NCBI RefSeq assembly: GCF_900116875.1
Contig: NZ_FPCC01000028.1
Location: 1 to 37,841, forward strand
Source: Butyrivibrio sp. INlla21
GTDB lineage: Bacteria > Bacillota > Clostridia > Lachnospirales > Lachnospiraceae
Length of the DNA: 37,841 bases
Direction of reading: 5' to 3'
Part shown: one piece after another, positions 7,232-15,337 of the stretch
Position numbering within the stretch: position 1 is the first letter of the stretch
Layout: every line of letters starts with the position of its first letter
Program-made: the position numbers and the translations under genes
Notes under the pieces: generated by a model
Told to the model about the DNA's origin: nothing
Databases searched by the model: none
What the model saw: only the letters and a program-made list of their open reading frames with translations

Positions 7232-8644
7232 TCAAACAGGGTAAGCGCCGTTCTTGGTATCAGCTTCGGAAACATCAACAGATGTCTGCTGAGCCATACG
7301 ATACTTGAAGAAATCTGTTGCAACCTGAGGGAAGAGTGCGTATGAAAGAACGTCCTCATCCTGCTGCTTCCACTGCTTAACGTCCTCTTCGAACTTCTTA
7401 AGTCCGGGCTCAAGCTTGTCTGCAGGTCTGCATGTGATAACTTCTCTGTCTCCGATGATCTTCTTCTGAACTTCGGGGTTGAAAGGCTTGATTGTCTTAC
7501 CGTACTCACCTGCAAGGAGATCCTTGGTCTGGTCTGTAGCGACCTTGTATCTCTCACCCATAAGTACGTTCATAACAGCCTGTGTACCAACGATCTGTGA
7601 AGAAGGAGTAACAAGCGGAGGCTCACCAAAGTCCTTACGAACCTGAGGGATTTCCTCAAGCACTGTGTCGTACTTGTCGCTTGCGTTCTGCTCCTTGAGC
7701 TGGCTAACCATGTTGGAAAGCATTCCGCCGGGAACCTGATACATAAGAGTCTTGATGTTAACGCCAAGAACCTTAGGATCCATAAGTCCGCTAGCGAGGC
7801 ACTCCTCTCTGTAAGGTCTGAAGTGATCTGCGATCTTAGCAAGAAGCTTCTGATCAAGACCTGTCTCGAAAGGCTGTCCCTTGAATGCCTCAACCATAAC
7901 CTCAGTAGCGGGCTGTGATGTTCCGAGTGCGAAAGGTGAAATAGCGCAGTCGATGATATCAACACCTGCCTCAGCTGCCTTCATGTATGTCATGCTGGCA
8001 ACACCTGAAGTGTAGTGTGTATGAAGGTCGATAGGAAGCTTTGTAGCGCTCTTAAGAGCCTTAACGAGCTTCTCTGCCTCATAAGGAAGAAGAAGTCCTG
8101 CCATGTCCTTGATACAGATAGAATCTGCACCCATAGACTCGATATCCTTAGCGATATTCATCCAGTACTCTTCTGTGTATGCATCACCAAGTGTGTATGC
8201 AAGAGCGATCTGTGCGTGGCCGCCCTCTTTCTTACATGCCTTAACTGAAGCCTCAAGGTTTCTAAGGTCGTTAAGACAGTCGAAAATTCTGATTATATCG
8301 ATACCGTTGGCGATTGACTTCTGAACGAAGTAATCAACAACGTCATCGGGATAATGCTTGTATCCCAAAATATTCTGTCCGCGAAGGAGCATCTGAAGCT
8401 TAGTGTTCTTGAAGCCTGCTCTTAACTTACGAAGTCTCTCCCAAGGATCTTCCTTAAGGAATCTCATGCAAGCGTCGAATGTAGCACCGCCCCAGCACTC
8501 TACTGCGTTATATCCAACCTGATCCATTGTCTCAATGATGGGAAGCATGATCTCTGTAGGCATTCTAGTCGCGATAAGGGACTGATGAGCGTCACGGAGA
8601 ACTGTCTCATTGATACGAATTGGTTTCTTTACCATATCTGCCAT
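7232..8644 (-). CDS. Oxaloacetate/pyruvate carboxyltransferase subunit (OadA type, no biotin domain)
   Basis: 470 residues. This is the carboxyltransferase that moves CO2 between oxaloacetate (giving pyruvate) and carrier-bound biotin. The HMGL-like TIM barrel begins at once (ETVLRDAHQSLIATRM). Family markers are GGATFDACMRFL, DPWERLR, the metal-site DLHTHYTSG and the conserved C-terminal domain (EIPQVRKDFGEPPLVTPSSQIVGTQ). At 470 residues it lacks the biotinyl domain of full-length OadA; biotin is supplied by the separate protein at 9883-10245. This matches the 5S subunit of transcarboxylase as well as split OadA. AAAGGA lies 10 nt before the ATG. It is last in a five-gene operon, after OadB, with tandem terminators behind it. 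Confidence 0.93.
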   Translation of the reverse strand: MADMVKKPIRINETVLRDAHQSLIATRMPTEIMLPIIETMDQVGYNAVECWGGATFDACMRFLKEDPWERLRKLRAGFKNTKLQMLLRGQNILGYKHYPDDVVDYFVQKSIANGIDIIRIFDCLNDLRNLEASVKACKKEGGHAQIALAYTLGDAYTEEYWMNIAKDIESMGADSICIKDMAGLLLPYEAEKLVKALKSATKLPIDLHTHYTSGVASMTYMKAAEAGVDIIDCAISPFALGTSQPATEVMVEAFKGQPFETGLDQKLLAKIADHFRPYREECLASGLMDPKVLGVNIKTLMYQVPGGMLSNMVSQLKEQNASDKYDTVLEEIPQVRKDFGEPPLVTPSSQIVGTQAVMNVLMGERYKVATDQTKDLLAGEYGKTIKPFNPEVQKKIIGDREVITCRPADKLEPGLKKFEEDVKQWKQQDEDVLSYALFPQVATDFFKYRMAQQTSVDVSEADTKNGAYPV

Positions 8645-8689
8645 ATCTGTAATATCCTTTCTGATTATTCAAAAATCATTGTCCGATGT

Positions 8690-9832
8690 TTATACACCGA
8701 ATACCGCCATAAATGTACCGGCAACAACCGCTGTTCCGATAACACCGGCAACGTTAGGTCCCATAGCATGCATCAGAAGGAAGTTGGAAGGATCGTATTC
8801 AGCTCCAACCTTCTGAGATACACGGGCTGCCATAGGAACGGCAGATACGCCCGCAGAACCGATAAGCGGATTGATCTTGCCTCTCGTGATAAAGCAAAGC
8901 AGTTTCCCTAAAAGACATCCTGCCGCAGTACCGAAAGCAAATGCAATAAGTCCGAGAACAACTATGATAAAAGTTGTCTTATTAAGGAAAGCCTCAGCAC
9001 TTGTTGTAGCACCAACAGAAGTTCCGAGAAGGATAACTACGATGTACATAAGTGCATTGGAAGCTGTCTCCTGGAGCTGACGAACAACGCCTGACTCTCT
9101 GAAGATATTTCCGAGCATCAGCATACCGATAAGGGGTGCTGTTGTGGGAAGTATCATGCTTACAACGATAGTAACTATAACAGGGAAAAGAATCTTCTCA
9201 AGCTTAGTTACTTCACGAAGCTGCTGCATTCTGATGGTTCTCTCCCTCTTGGTTGTAAGAAGCTTCATGATAGGGGGCTGGATCATGGGAACGAGCGCCA
9301 TATATGAATACGCTGCTACCGCGATAGGTCCCAAAATTGAAGTCTGATGAAGCTTGGATGCAAGGAAGATGGATGTTGGTCCATCAGCACCACCGATGAT
9401 TGATACTGCCGCAGCCTGCTGATCATTAAAGCCGAATGCTATAGCCATGAAGTAAGCTGCGAAAATTCCGAACTGTGCGCCTGCACCCATAAGGAAGCTT
9501 ATAGGATTGGCAATAAGGGGACCGAAGTCAGTCATCGCACCTACACCCATGAAAATAAGTGAAGGAAGGATTGCCCACTCATCCAAGATATAGAAATAAT
9601 GGAGAAGTCCACCTGCAGCGCCGTTTGCGGGAGCTGCCATAATGTCCGGATAAATATTAACTAGGAGCATACCGAATGAGATCGGTACCAAAAGCAAAGG
9701 CTCAAATCCCTTGGCAATAGCCAGATACAAAAATACAAGGGCAACAACTACCATGATGTAGTTTCCCGGTGACATTGTTGTAAAAGCTGTCTGATGCCAG
9801 AGATTGGTTAATGTATTAACTACGTAATCCAT
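8690..9832 (-). CDS. Sodium-translocating decarboxylase beta subunit
   Basis: 380 residues, polytopic membrane protein with roughly nine to eleven transmembrane helices. In this family decarboxylation of carboxybiotin is coupled to export of Na+. Signatures seen: [18 protein letters not shown], the re-entrant region with the conserved Asp of the GADGPT motif, and the C-terminal [20 protein letters not shown], then [15 protein letters not shown]. Length is normal for the short OadB/MmdB/GcdB type. The sequence does not by itself show which carboxyltransferase feeds it; in this operon either OadA or the acyl-CoA-type enzyme could. It lies 50 bp after the biotin carrier gene and 45 bp before oadA. 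Confidence 0.95.
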   Translation of the reverse strand: MDYVVNTLTNLWHQTAFTTMSPGNYIMVVVALVFLYLAIAKGFEPLLLVPISFGMLLVNIYPDIMAAPANGAAGGLLHYFYILDEWAILPSLIFMGVGAMTDFGPLIANPISFLMGAGAQFGIFAAYFMAIAFGFNDQQAAAVSIIGGADGPTSIFLASKLHQTSILGPIAVAAYSYMALVPMIQPPIMKLLTTKRERTIRMQQLREVTKLEKILFPVIVTIVVSMILPTTAPLIGMLMLGNIFRESGVVRQLQETASNALMYIVVILLGTSVGATTSAEAFLNKTTFIIVVLGLIAFAFGTAAGCLLGKLLCFITRGKINPLIGSAGVSAVPMAARVSQKVGAEYDPSNFLLMHAMGPNVAGVIGTAVVAGTFMAVFGV

Positions 9833-9882
9833 TTTTTATCCTCATTTCTGTTTAAACAATTTATGATTCTCTGACGTCTATA

Positions 9883-10245
9883 TTAGTTAAGAGTTGCAAG
9901 AACTGTTCCTGCCTCAACTGCATCACCTGCAGCTACATCGATGCTGGCAACTGTTCCGTCCTGGGGAGCAACCATAGGGATCTCCATCTTCATGGACTCA
10001 AGTGTGATAACTGTATCACCCTTCTTAACTGCCTGGCCAACACTTGCGTTAACCTTAAGTACCTTACCTGCTGCACCGGCCTCAACCTTTACAGAACCTG
10101 CGCCTGCGCTTGCCTTCTTAACGGGTGCTGCGGGAGCCTTAACTGCGGGAGCTGCTGCAGGAGCAGATGCTACTGCGCTTCCTGCGCCTTCTTCTACTGT
10201 TACATCATATACGTTTCCGTTTACGGTTATTGTATAGTTCTTCAT
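9883..10245 (-). CDS. Biotin carboxyl carrier protein of the decarboxylase
   Basis: 120 residues. An N-terminal strand segment (KNYTITVNGNVYDVTVEEG) is followed by an Ala/Pro/Lys hinge (about 24-50) and a biotinyl domain with acceptor Lys86 in ESMKM (EAMKM in most homologs). The half-domain upstream reads EAGAAGKVLKV instead of the usual PMPG turn. The small swinging carrier shuttles carboxybiotin between the carboxyltransferase(s) and OadB. The start is set at 10245, where AAGGAG lies 6 nt upstream; the ATG at 10263 lies before this ribosome site and would add MMKGDT. It sits between the OadG lipoprotein gene and oadB. A biotin ligase is not in the window. Confidence 0.92.
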   Translation of the reverse strand: MKNYTITVNGNVYDVTVEEGAGSAVASAPAAAPAVKAPAAPVKKASAGAGSVKVEAGAAGKVLKVNASVGQAVKKGDTVITLESMKMEIPMVAPQDGTVASIDVAAGDAVEAGTVLATLN

Positions 10246-10294
10246 TGTATCTCCTTTCATCACACATCAAAATCTGATGTGTACGATGCTTATA

Positions 10295-11122
10295 TTAGAA
10301 TTTTTTCCAATTACTGTTAACTTTTCTTATAGACCTTACACGGAAACCGTCTGTGCTTCCGCTTCCCTCGTATGCGGCGATTGCAGCTGCGATAACAGCA
10401 ACAAGCTCTGCATCATTAGAAAGATCTTCCTTCTCGGCGATCTGACCAACTGTGTTGTCGATAGCCTTTTCTGCGATAGTCTTCTTATCATTCTTGGTTC
10501 CAAGCTTCTGTATCAACGGGAACAGGCAGATGATAAGTGAAATCGTGATAAGGATTGAAAATGCCATTCCCATTCCCATGAGTGTATTAAGTCCGGCATT
10601 CTCGAGCTTCTCTCCGAGTGTCTTCTCTGCTGTAACACCGATGTCGGTAACATTAAATCTGTTGTCCATGTAGATTACCATTTCGGCTTTATGCTTGGTT
10701 CCCTCAACGATACCTGTGACAACAAGCTGTCCTTTGTTATTCATATTGTATGTAACATCGGACACATTGATATCGTTTTCCAAAGTCTCCAAAGAGTTAT
10801 ATCCGATCTGATCTACAGCTTTGTACCAGCTATCATAACCCTTGCGGATAACATTGTACTGATCATCATTCTCAGATGCGGGTGCGATCTTGAGATAAAG
10901 TTCTTTCTCGAAATTCTCGGGAGTGATATCACTCAAGAACCATTTTTCAAAAGAATCGTTCTCGAAATAATTCACAACATATCTCATTGAATCGTCATTG
11001 AATTGCTCGGGCGCATATCTGTTTGTATCTATGCTGTTCTTGGCATCCTGTTGCTCACCGCAACCGGTAAAGCAAAGAAGGCAGCTAAGCATAACGCCCA
11101 AAACTAATATTTTATGCTTCAT
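10295..11122 (-). CDS. Lipoprotein-OadG fusion, decarboxylase gamma/delta subunit
   Basis: 275 residues. It starts with a signal peptide and lipobox (CFTGC, Cys21), then an extracellular domain of about 150 residues that resembles DUF3887-type lipoproteins (assignment by general look only). A transmembrane helix follows (about 183-205, AFSILITISLIICLFPLI). The tail contains the OadG/GcdC-type pattern: a charged linker, then DAELVAVIAAAIAAYEG and FRVRSIRKVNSNWKKF at the C-terminus. OadG proteins anchor the carboxyltransferase to OadB; classical ones are short, about 80-150 residues, with no lipoprotein part. The start at 11122 is chosen because AAGGGAG lies 8 nt upstream; the ATG at 11140 overlaps the upstream stop but has no ribosome site. 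What the outer domain does is unknown. Confidence 0.85.
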   Translation of the reverse strand: MKHKILVLGVMLSCLLCFTGCGEQQDAKNSIDTNRYAPEQFNDDSMRYVVNYFENDSFEKWFLSDITPENFEKELYLKIAPASENDDQYNVIRKGYDSWYKAVDQIGYNSLETLENDINVSDVTYNMNNKGQLVVTGIVEGTKHKAEMVIYMDNRFNVTDIGVTAEKTLGEKLENAGLNTLMGMGMAFSILITISLIICLFPLIQKLGTKNDKKTIAEKAIDNTVGQIAEKEDLSNDAELVAVIAAAIAAYEGSGSTDGFRVRSIRKVNSNWKKF

Positions 11123-11139
11123 TTTGAGTGCTCCCTTCA

Positions 11140-12570
11140 TTAAACTGTGCCGTGTTTCTTGGCAGGACGCTCATCCCTTTTTGTAAAAAGCATCTCGAAA
11201 GCGCCGATTACATACTTTCTTGTGTCGGCTGCCTCGATGATCTCATCTACATATCCTCTTGCAGCTGCGCTCTTCACATTGTTCTGAAGCTGTGCATACT
11301 CTGCTGCTGTCTTGGATACAGTGTCTGCATCCTTACCGTCGCAAATGATCTTAGCGGCGATGGAAGCATCCATTGTTCCGATCTGAGCATCAGGCCAGCT
11401 GATAGTAACATCTGCTCCGATAGCCTTGGAGTTCATGATCACATAAGCACTTCCGAAAGCCTTGCCTGTGATAACGTTAACCTTAGGCACTGTAGCATTG
11501 GCAAGTGCATAAACAAGCTTTCCTGCGGCCTTGGCAACACGCTTCTCGTTGCACTGGCATGAAACAAAGCCTGTAGAATTTGTAAATGTAAGAACAGGAA
11601 GATCGAAAGCATCGCAGAAGTTAACGAACTCTGCAGCCTTCTCACAAGCACCTGCGGAAAGCTTATCTTCAAACTTCTCTGCTTCTTTGCCGTTCTCGTC
11701 GTATACGGCTGTACGGTTACCTACAAGACCTACGGTTGCTCCGTTAAGTCTGATGAAACCTGTCACCATATCTTTTGCAAAGTTTCTCTTTGTCTCAAAG
11801 AAAATTCCGTTATCTGAAATCTGTCTGGCGATAACTGAAGGATCGGCTACTGCGCCGTCAAGATTCTCACATGCTCTGTTGAGATCGTCAGAGCACTCCT
11901 CGTATGAATCTCCGTCCTCGTTGTTTGAAGGAAGGATAGAAACGAGTTCTCTGATCTGAGCATAGATTGATGCCTCATCGGCAACTACATCAATATTGCT
12001 TGTGTTGGCACTCTGCCAATCAGCGCTTGATGTATCACATTTCTCTTTATAATTACCCTCAAGAGCGTTGGGTGAGTTAACGAAAAGCTTACCCTTTGAT
12101 GACTCAATGAAAGTAAAGTCTGTAATGGAAGGAATCAAAGCAAGTCCGCCACCACATGATCCGAAAACAGCTGTGATCTGAGGAACAACGCCTGATGCCT
12201 CCACCTGCTTAAGATAAATCTCGCCAAATGCATTGAGCGCATCTGTTGCCTCCTGAAGACGAAGTCCCGCTGAATCGATAAGACCGATAACAGGAGATCC
12301 TGTCTTGATTGCAAGTTCGTACAGGCGAACGATCTTCTTAGCATGCATCTCGCCAATAGATCCGCCAAGTACAGACGCATCCTGGCTGTATACATAAACC
12401 AGATTACCGTCGATAACACCATAACCGGTAACAACTCCGTCTGATGGTGTTTCTTCCTGTTTCAGATTGAAATCCGTGTTTCTGGCTGTCACAAGAGCAC
12501 CGATTTCAACGAAACTGTTTTCGTCGAGCAAAGAGTTAATTCTTATGCTCGCTTGTGAAGAACTACTCAT
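11140..12570 (-). CDS. Acyl-CoA carboxylase/decarboxylase carboxyltransferase (MmdA-like)
   Basis: 476 residues with two crotonase-fold halves of the biotin-dependent acyl-CoA carboxyltransferase family (MmdA, PccB, transcarboxylase 12S, GcdA). Seen: DGVVTGYGVIDGNLVYVYSQD, the GGS segment SVLGGSIGEMHAKK, oxyanion-type FGSCGGGLALIP in the first half, and LPVLTFTNSTGFV, GKAFGSAYVIMNSKAIGAD and WPDAQIGTMDA in the second. It should transfer carboxyl groups between an acyl-CoA and biotin. The substrate (methylmalonyl-, glutaconyl- or other CoA) cannot be read from sequence. Start at 12570: GGAGG lies 8 nt upstream and the family N-terminus begins here; the upstream extension to 12702 crosses a promoter and terminator. 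First gene of the five-gene operon. It is slightly shorter than typical MmdA, about 510 residues. Confidence 0.88.
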   Translation of the reverse strand: MSSSSQASIRINSLLDENSFVEIGALVTARNTDFNLKQEETPSDGVVTGYGVIDGNLVYVYSQDASVLGGSIGEMHAKKIVRLYELAIKTGSPVIGLIDSAGLRLQEATDALNAFGEIYLKQVEASGVVPQITAVFGSCGGGLALIPSITDFTFIESSKGKLFVNSPNALEGNYKEKCDTSSADWQSANTSNIDVVADEASIYAQIRELVSILPSNNEDGDSYEECSDDLNRACENLDGAVADPSVIARQISDNGIFFETKRNFAKDMVTGFIRLNGATVGLVGNRTAVYDENGKEAEKFEDKLSAGACEKAAEFVNFCDAFDLPVLTFTNSTGFVSCQCNEKRVAKAAGKLVYALANATVPKVNVITGKAFGSAYVIMNSKAIGADVTISWPDAQIGTMDASIAAKIICDGKDADTVSKTAAEYAQLQNNVKSAAARGYVDEIIEAADTRKYVIGAFEMLFTKRDERPAKKHGTV

Positions 12571-12640
12571 TTTTTTAACCTCCGTAAATATATTTAAGTA
12601 ATGCTTATTCCTAAAATGAACGCAACTTAACACAGAGTAT

Positions 12641-12649
12641 AGTATAACA
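12641..12649 (-). promoter_or_regulatory. Extended -10 promoter of the decarboxylase operon
   Basis: Minus strand TGT-TATACT, overlapped by a second TATACT at 12636-12641. The -35 region is T-rich and poor. The resulting leader is about 65 nt, ending in the GGAGG site of the carboxyltransferase gene. Confidence 0.6.
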
Positions 12650-12658
12650 TAAAAGCAC

Positions 12659-12700
12659 CAAAAAAAAAGGGAAAACGCACAATTTTTTCGGCGTTTTCCC
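12659..12700 (-). terminator. Terminator of the scpA-scpB operon
   Basis: 10-bp perfect stem GGGAAAACGC/GCGTTTTCCC with a 12-nt loop, then nine or more T on the minus strand. It starts 14 bp after the scpB stop codon. Confidence 0.92.
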
Positions 12701-12714
12701 ACTGTTTAAACCAC

Positions 12715-13284
12715 TTAAATATCAAGCTTTACATCTATCTCTTTTTCGGCCTGAGCCTTGAATTCTTCAACCTGTACGGTGCCTATTGTCGGAAGCTCTT
12801 CAAGAGAGCGAACTCCGAAGCTTCTAAGGAACTCTTCCGTCGTTCCGAAAAGAAGAGGTCTTCCCGGCGCGTCGAGCCTTCCAAGCTCTTTTACCAGCCC
12901 GAACTCAACAAGCCTGTTTACGGCATGATCGCTGTTGACACCTCTTATCTTCTCAACCTCAAGTCTTGTGATCGGCTGCTTGTAGGCTATGATAGACAGA
13001 GTCTCCATAAGCGAATCGGTAAGCACTGCCTTCTTGGGAGTCTTGGCTATCTTTACCAGATACTCGTACATCTCCTTTTTGGTGCAGAGCTGAACGGCAT
13101 TATCAAGCTCGATAAGCCCAATTCCGCTGTCGTCCTGTTCATATTTGTTCTTGAGATAATCGATGTGGTCCTTGACCTCTCTAACACTTACCTCCATTGC
13201 CTTGGACAATGTGCTTATCTCAACAGAATCTCCCATTGCAAAAAGAATGGCTTCTATAATAGCTGCGCCTTCTCTACTCGTCAT
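12715..13284 (-). CDS. Segregation and condensation protein B
   Basis: 189 residues. ScpB is the kleisin-interacting subunit of the SMC-ScpAB condensin, which compacts and segregates the chromosome. The tandem winged-helix layout is clear: EGAAIIEAILFAMGDSVEIS at the start, then TLSIIAYKQPITRLEVEKIRGVNSD, then GRPLLFGTTEEFLRSFGVRSLEELP. These are family hallmarks. It begins 5 bp after the scpA stop codon, the normal order. Length is normal. Confidence 0.95.
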   Translation of the reverse strand: MTSREGAAIIEAILFAMGDSVEISTLSKAMEVSVREVKDHIDYLKNKYEQDDSGIGLIELDNAVQLCTKKEMYEYLVKIAKTPKKAVLTDSLMETLSIIAYKQPITRLEVEKIRGVNSDHAVNRLVEFGLVKELGRLDAPGRPLLFGTTEEFLRSFGVRSLEELPTIGTVQVEEFKAQAEKEIDVKLDI

Positions 13285-13289
13285 ATCTT

Positions 13290-14039
13290 TTAACTTGCCT
13301 TTCTCGAAGTAATTATTATATCTCCGAACGTATCTTCCTGTTCGATTTCTATCTCGCCAAGCTTCATCTCCTCAAGCATAACAAGGAAAGTAACGATGAT
13401 CTCGGTCTTGCTGTGCTGCTTCTCAAGAAGACTTCTGAAGCTGAATCTCTTGTGCTCTCTTATGTACGCCTTGATATAAAGCGTCTTGGCGTCCATGTCG
13501 ACTTCTTCCTTCTCGATATTTCCGAACTTACTTCTGATAGGGTCGACCTTGTCTTCCTGTCTTTTCAAAAGATCCTGGAATATCGCGTTAAGCTTACTCA
13601 AAGTGGCATCTCCGATGAGATCCGAAAAATCTATCGGAACCTCAAACTCGCGAACTTCCTTCGGGATATCTTTCTGTCTGTACCACTGCATGTCGGCGTC
13701 CATCTGCCTATCCTTGAGTTCGTAAGCCATATACTTGTACATCTTGTACTCAAGAAGCATCTCGACAAGCTCGGCTCTGGGATCCTCTTCCTCGCCCTCT
13801 TCGTTGACTTCCTTGGGAAGAAGCATCTTACATTTGATATCGATGAGTGTTGCCGCCATAACAAGGAATTCACTGGTAACTTCCATATCTTCCTTGTGCA
13901 TCGCATTGATATATTCCATGTACTGCTCTGTGATCGTAACGATAGGAATATCATAGATATCTATTTGGTTTTTATCAATCAGATGCATAAGAAGGTCCAT
14001 CGGTCCTTCAAACACCTGAAGCTTGATCTCAAGTGACAT
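13290..14039 (-). CDS. Segregation and condensation protein A (kleisin)
   Basis: 249 residues. ScpA bridges the SMC heads in bacterial condensin. The N-terminal helical domain opens with the family motif FEGPMDLLMHLIDKNQIDIYD and continues EFLVMAATLIDIKCKMLLP. A charged middle region leads to a C-terminal winged helix (EIIVTFLVMLEEMKLGEIEI) that binds the SMC head. It overlaps the upstream metallophosphoesterase gene by 11 bp and is followed by scpB after 5 bp, so the three genes form one operon. Confidence 0.95.
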   Translation of the reverse strand: MSLEIKLQVFEGPMDLLMHLIDKNQIDIYDIPIVTITEQYMEYINAMHKEDMEVTSEFLVMAATLIDIKCKMLLPKEVNEEGEEEDPRAELVEMLLEYKMYKYMAYELKDRQMDADMQWYRQKDIPKEVREFEVPIDFSDLIGDATLSKLNAIFQDLLKRQEDKVDPIRSKFGNIEKEEVDMDAKTLYIKAYIREHKRFSFRSLLEKQHSKTEIIVTFLVMLEEMKLGEIEIEQEDTFGDIIITSRKAS

Positions 14040-14907
14040 CTTTTACCTCATGTAATCTGATAACATCAATTTCTCCGGGATTGAACATCCTCACATGGAT
14101 AGTGTGTGTGCCAAGCCCTCTTGAAAGGATCATGCGCTTACTTCCGATCTTAAACTCTCCTCCGTCATACTTGGGAAAAAGAGCTATCGAGGGAGAAACT
14201 ACTCCTCCCAGAAGAGGAAGTCTTATTATACCGCCATGAACATGGCCTGCAAGCGAAAGATCCGCTCCCCAATCGGCATATTCGGGAAAATACTGCGGAT
14301 TGTGCGCAATAAGTACCTGATATTTATCTTTGGAAGCAGAGCCGACAAGCTTTGAGATATAGCCTGTATCCATCTGCTTCTTCTTTATTTTTCTGAAATA
14401 CTCCAAAGGAAGATCAAGTCCGGTGACGCGAACCTTATTATCTTCCATGTTGACCGAGTCATTTTCAAGGATGATGACGCCGGCTCTTTTCAAAGTATCT
14501 TTATATCTGTCGTAGAAATTACCGAATTTCTTGGTAAAGGTCTTTACCTTCTTTTCGTGATTACCGTTGGCCATGTAGACCTTATATTTCTTGGCAAGTT
14601 CCGTCAGGACATGGAGCCCCGCTTCATATTCGATCCTGCCGTGGATCTTCATTCCGATAAACATATCGCCCGCGCACATCACGGCGTCGGGTGCAATATC
14701 ATCGATAGCCTTTAAAAGTCTGTCGTTGTTATCGCCGTAAACATAGCCGTGAAGATCGGATAAAAAAGCAATCGTAAGATCGCCGTCTATCTTGTCGGTG
14801 TCTATATCATAGCTGCGAACAACAAAGTTGTGTGTATCGTGGTAGATGATGGCGATACAAAATATAACAAGCGCCGCGATCGCAGCGATTATAATATACA
14901 AAAGCAT
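14029..14907 (-). CDS. Membrane-anchored metallophosphoesterase (YkuE/YaeI-like)
   Basis: 292 residues. One N-terminal transmembrane helix (about 1-22) anchors a calcineurin-type phosphoesterase. Metal-binding motifs in order: SDLHG (Asp51, His53), AGDMF (Asp81), GNHE (Asn116, His117), IAHNPQY and GHVHGG. Relatives act on phospholipid headgroup or lipid A-type pyrophosphate substrates, but the substrate here is unknown. The ribosome site is an AAGGAAAAGAG stretch just before the ATG. Its stop region overlaps the scpA start by 11 bp; the pairing with scpAB may just be operon convenience. Confidence 0.9.
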   Translation of the reverse strand: MLLYIIIAAIAALVIFCIAIIYHDTHNFVVRSYDIDTDKIDGDLTIAFLSDLHGYVYGDNNDRLLKAIDDIAPDAVMCAGDMFIGMKIHGRIEYEAGLHVLTELAKKYKVYMANGNHEKKVKTFTKKFGNFYDRYKDTLKRAGVIILENDSVNMEDNKVRVTGLDLPLEYFRKIKKKQMDTGYISKLVGSASKDKYQVLIAHNPQYFPEYADWGADLSLAGHVHGGIIRLPLLGGVVSPSIALFPKYDGGEFKIGSKRMILSRGLGTHTIHVRMFNPGEIDVIRLHEVKDVT

Positions 14908-14947
14908 AATCTCTTTTCCTTAATTTGCATTTCAAAACAGCAAGAAT

Positions 14948-14956
14948 ATTTTAGCA
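14948..14956 (-). promoter_or_regulatory. Extended -10 promoter of the metallophosphoesterase-scpAB operon
   Basis: Minus strand TGC-TAAAAT about 41 bp before the ATG; no clear -35. It lies directly behind the rpsU terminator (14976-15006), as expected for a new transcription unit. Confidence 0.5.
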
Positions 14957-14975
14957 TACTTTCGTACTCCGGGGA

Positions 14976-15006
14976 TAAAAAAAATCCTTGGAATTTTCCA
15001 AGGATT
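14976..15006 (-). terminator. Terminator of rpsU
   Basis: 10-bp stem ATCCTTGGAA/TTCCAAGGAT with a 2-nt loop (possibly 4 after fraying), followed on the minus strand by eight T. Begins 15 bp after the rpsU stop. Confidence 0.93.
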
Positions 15007-15020
15007 TTTAAAAATCTGAC

Positions 15021-15197
15021 TTAGTTATATTTGCGCTTTCTAGCTGCCTCAGACTTCTTCTTGCGTCTAACGCTAGGCTTCTCGTAATGTTCTCTCTTAC
15101 GAATCTCCTGCTGGATACCAGCCTTGGCACAGCTTCTCTTAAAACGACGAAGCGCGCTATCCAAAGTCTCGTTTTCTTTTACTACTACAGTTGACAT
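15021..15197 (-). CDS. 30S ribosomal protein S21
   Basis: 58 residues, too short for most ORF cut-offs. The translation starts [16 protein letters not shown] and continues [15 protein letters not shown], with [14 protein letters not shown] and a basic C-terminus RKRKYN. This is a textbook bacterial S21, which helps the 30S subunit start translation. The ATG is preceded by GGGAGGG. The gene stands alone between its own promoter (15291-15318) and terminator, with a leader of about 90 nt. Confidence 0.97.
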   Translation of the reverse strand: MSTVVVKENETLDSALRRFKRSCAKAGIQQEIRKREHYEKPSVRRKKKSEAARKRKYN

Positions 15198-15290
15198 CTC
15201 TACTCTTACCCTCCCTTCAGTCCCTTCAAGTACATGACTGATTGGGTTATTTATTATGATCTGAGCCTAAAAACTCACATAACATGAATT

Positions 15291-15318
15291 ATTATATCAT
15301 AAAAAATTCAAGCGTCAA
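15291..15318 (-). promoter_or_regulatory. rpsU promoter
   Basis: -35 TTGACG (15313-15318), 16-bp spacer, -10 TATAAT (15291-15296). It starts 20 bp after the stop codon of the upstream substrate-binding protein gene, with no clear terminator between, so read-through into rpsU is possible. Confidence 0.8.
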
Positions 15319-15337
15319 GCATTATTTTTCAGACTTT

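Noticed and set aside
11140..12702. Longer N-terminus of the acyl-CoA carboxyltransferase
   Set aside because: The extension spans the promoter and the scpB terminator and has no ribosome site; GGAGG precedes the ATG at 12570.
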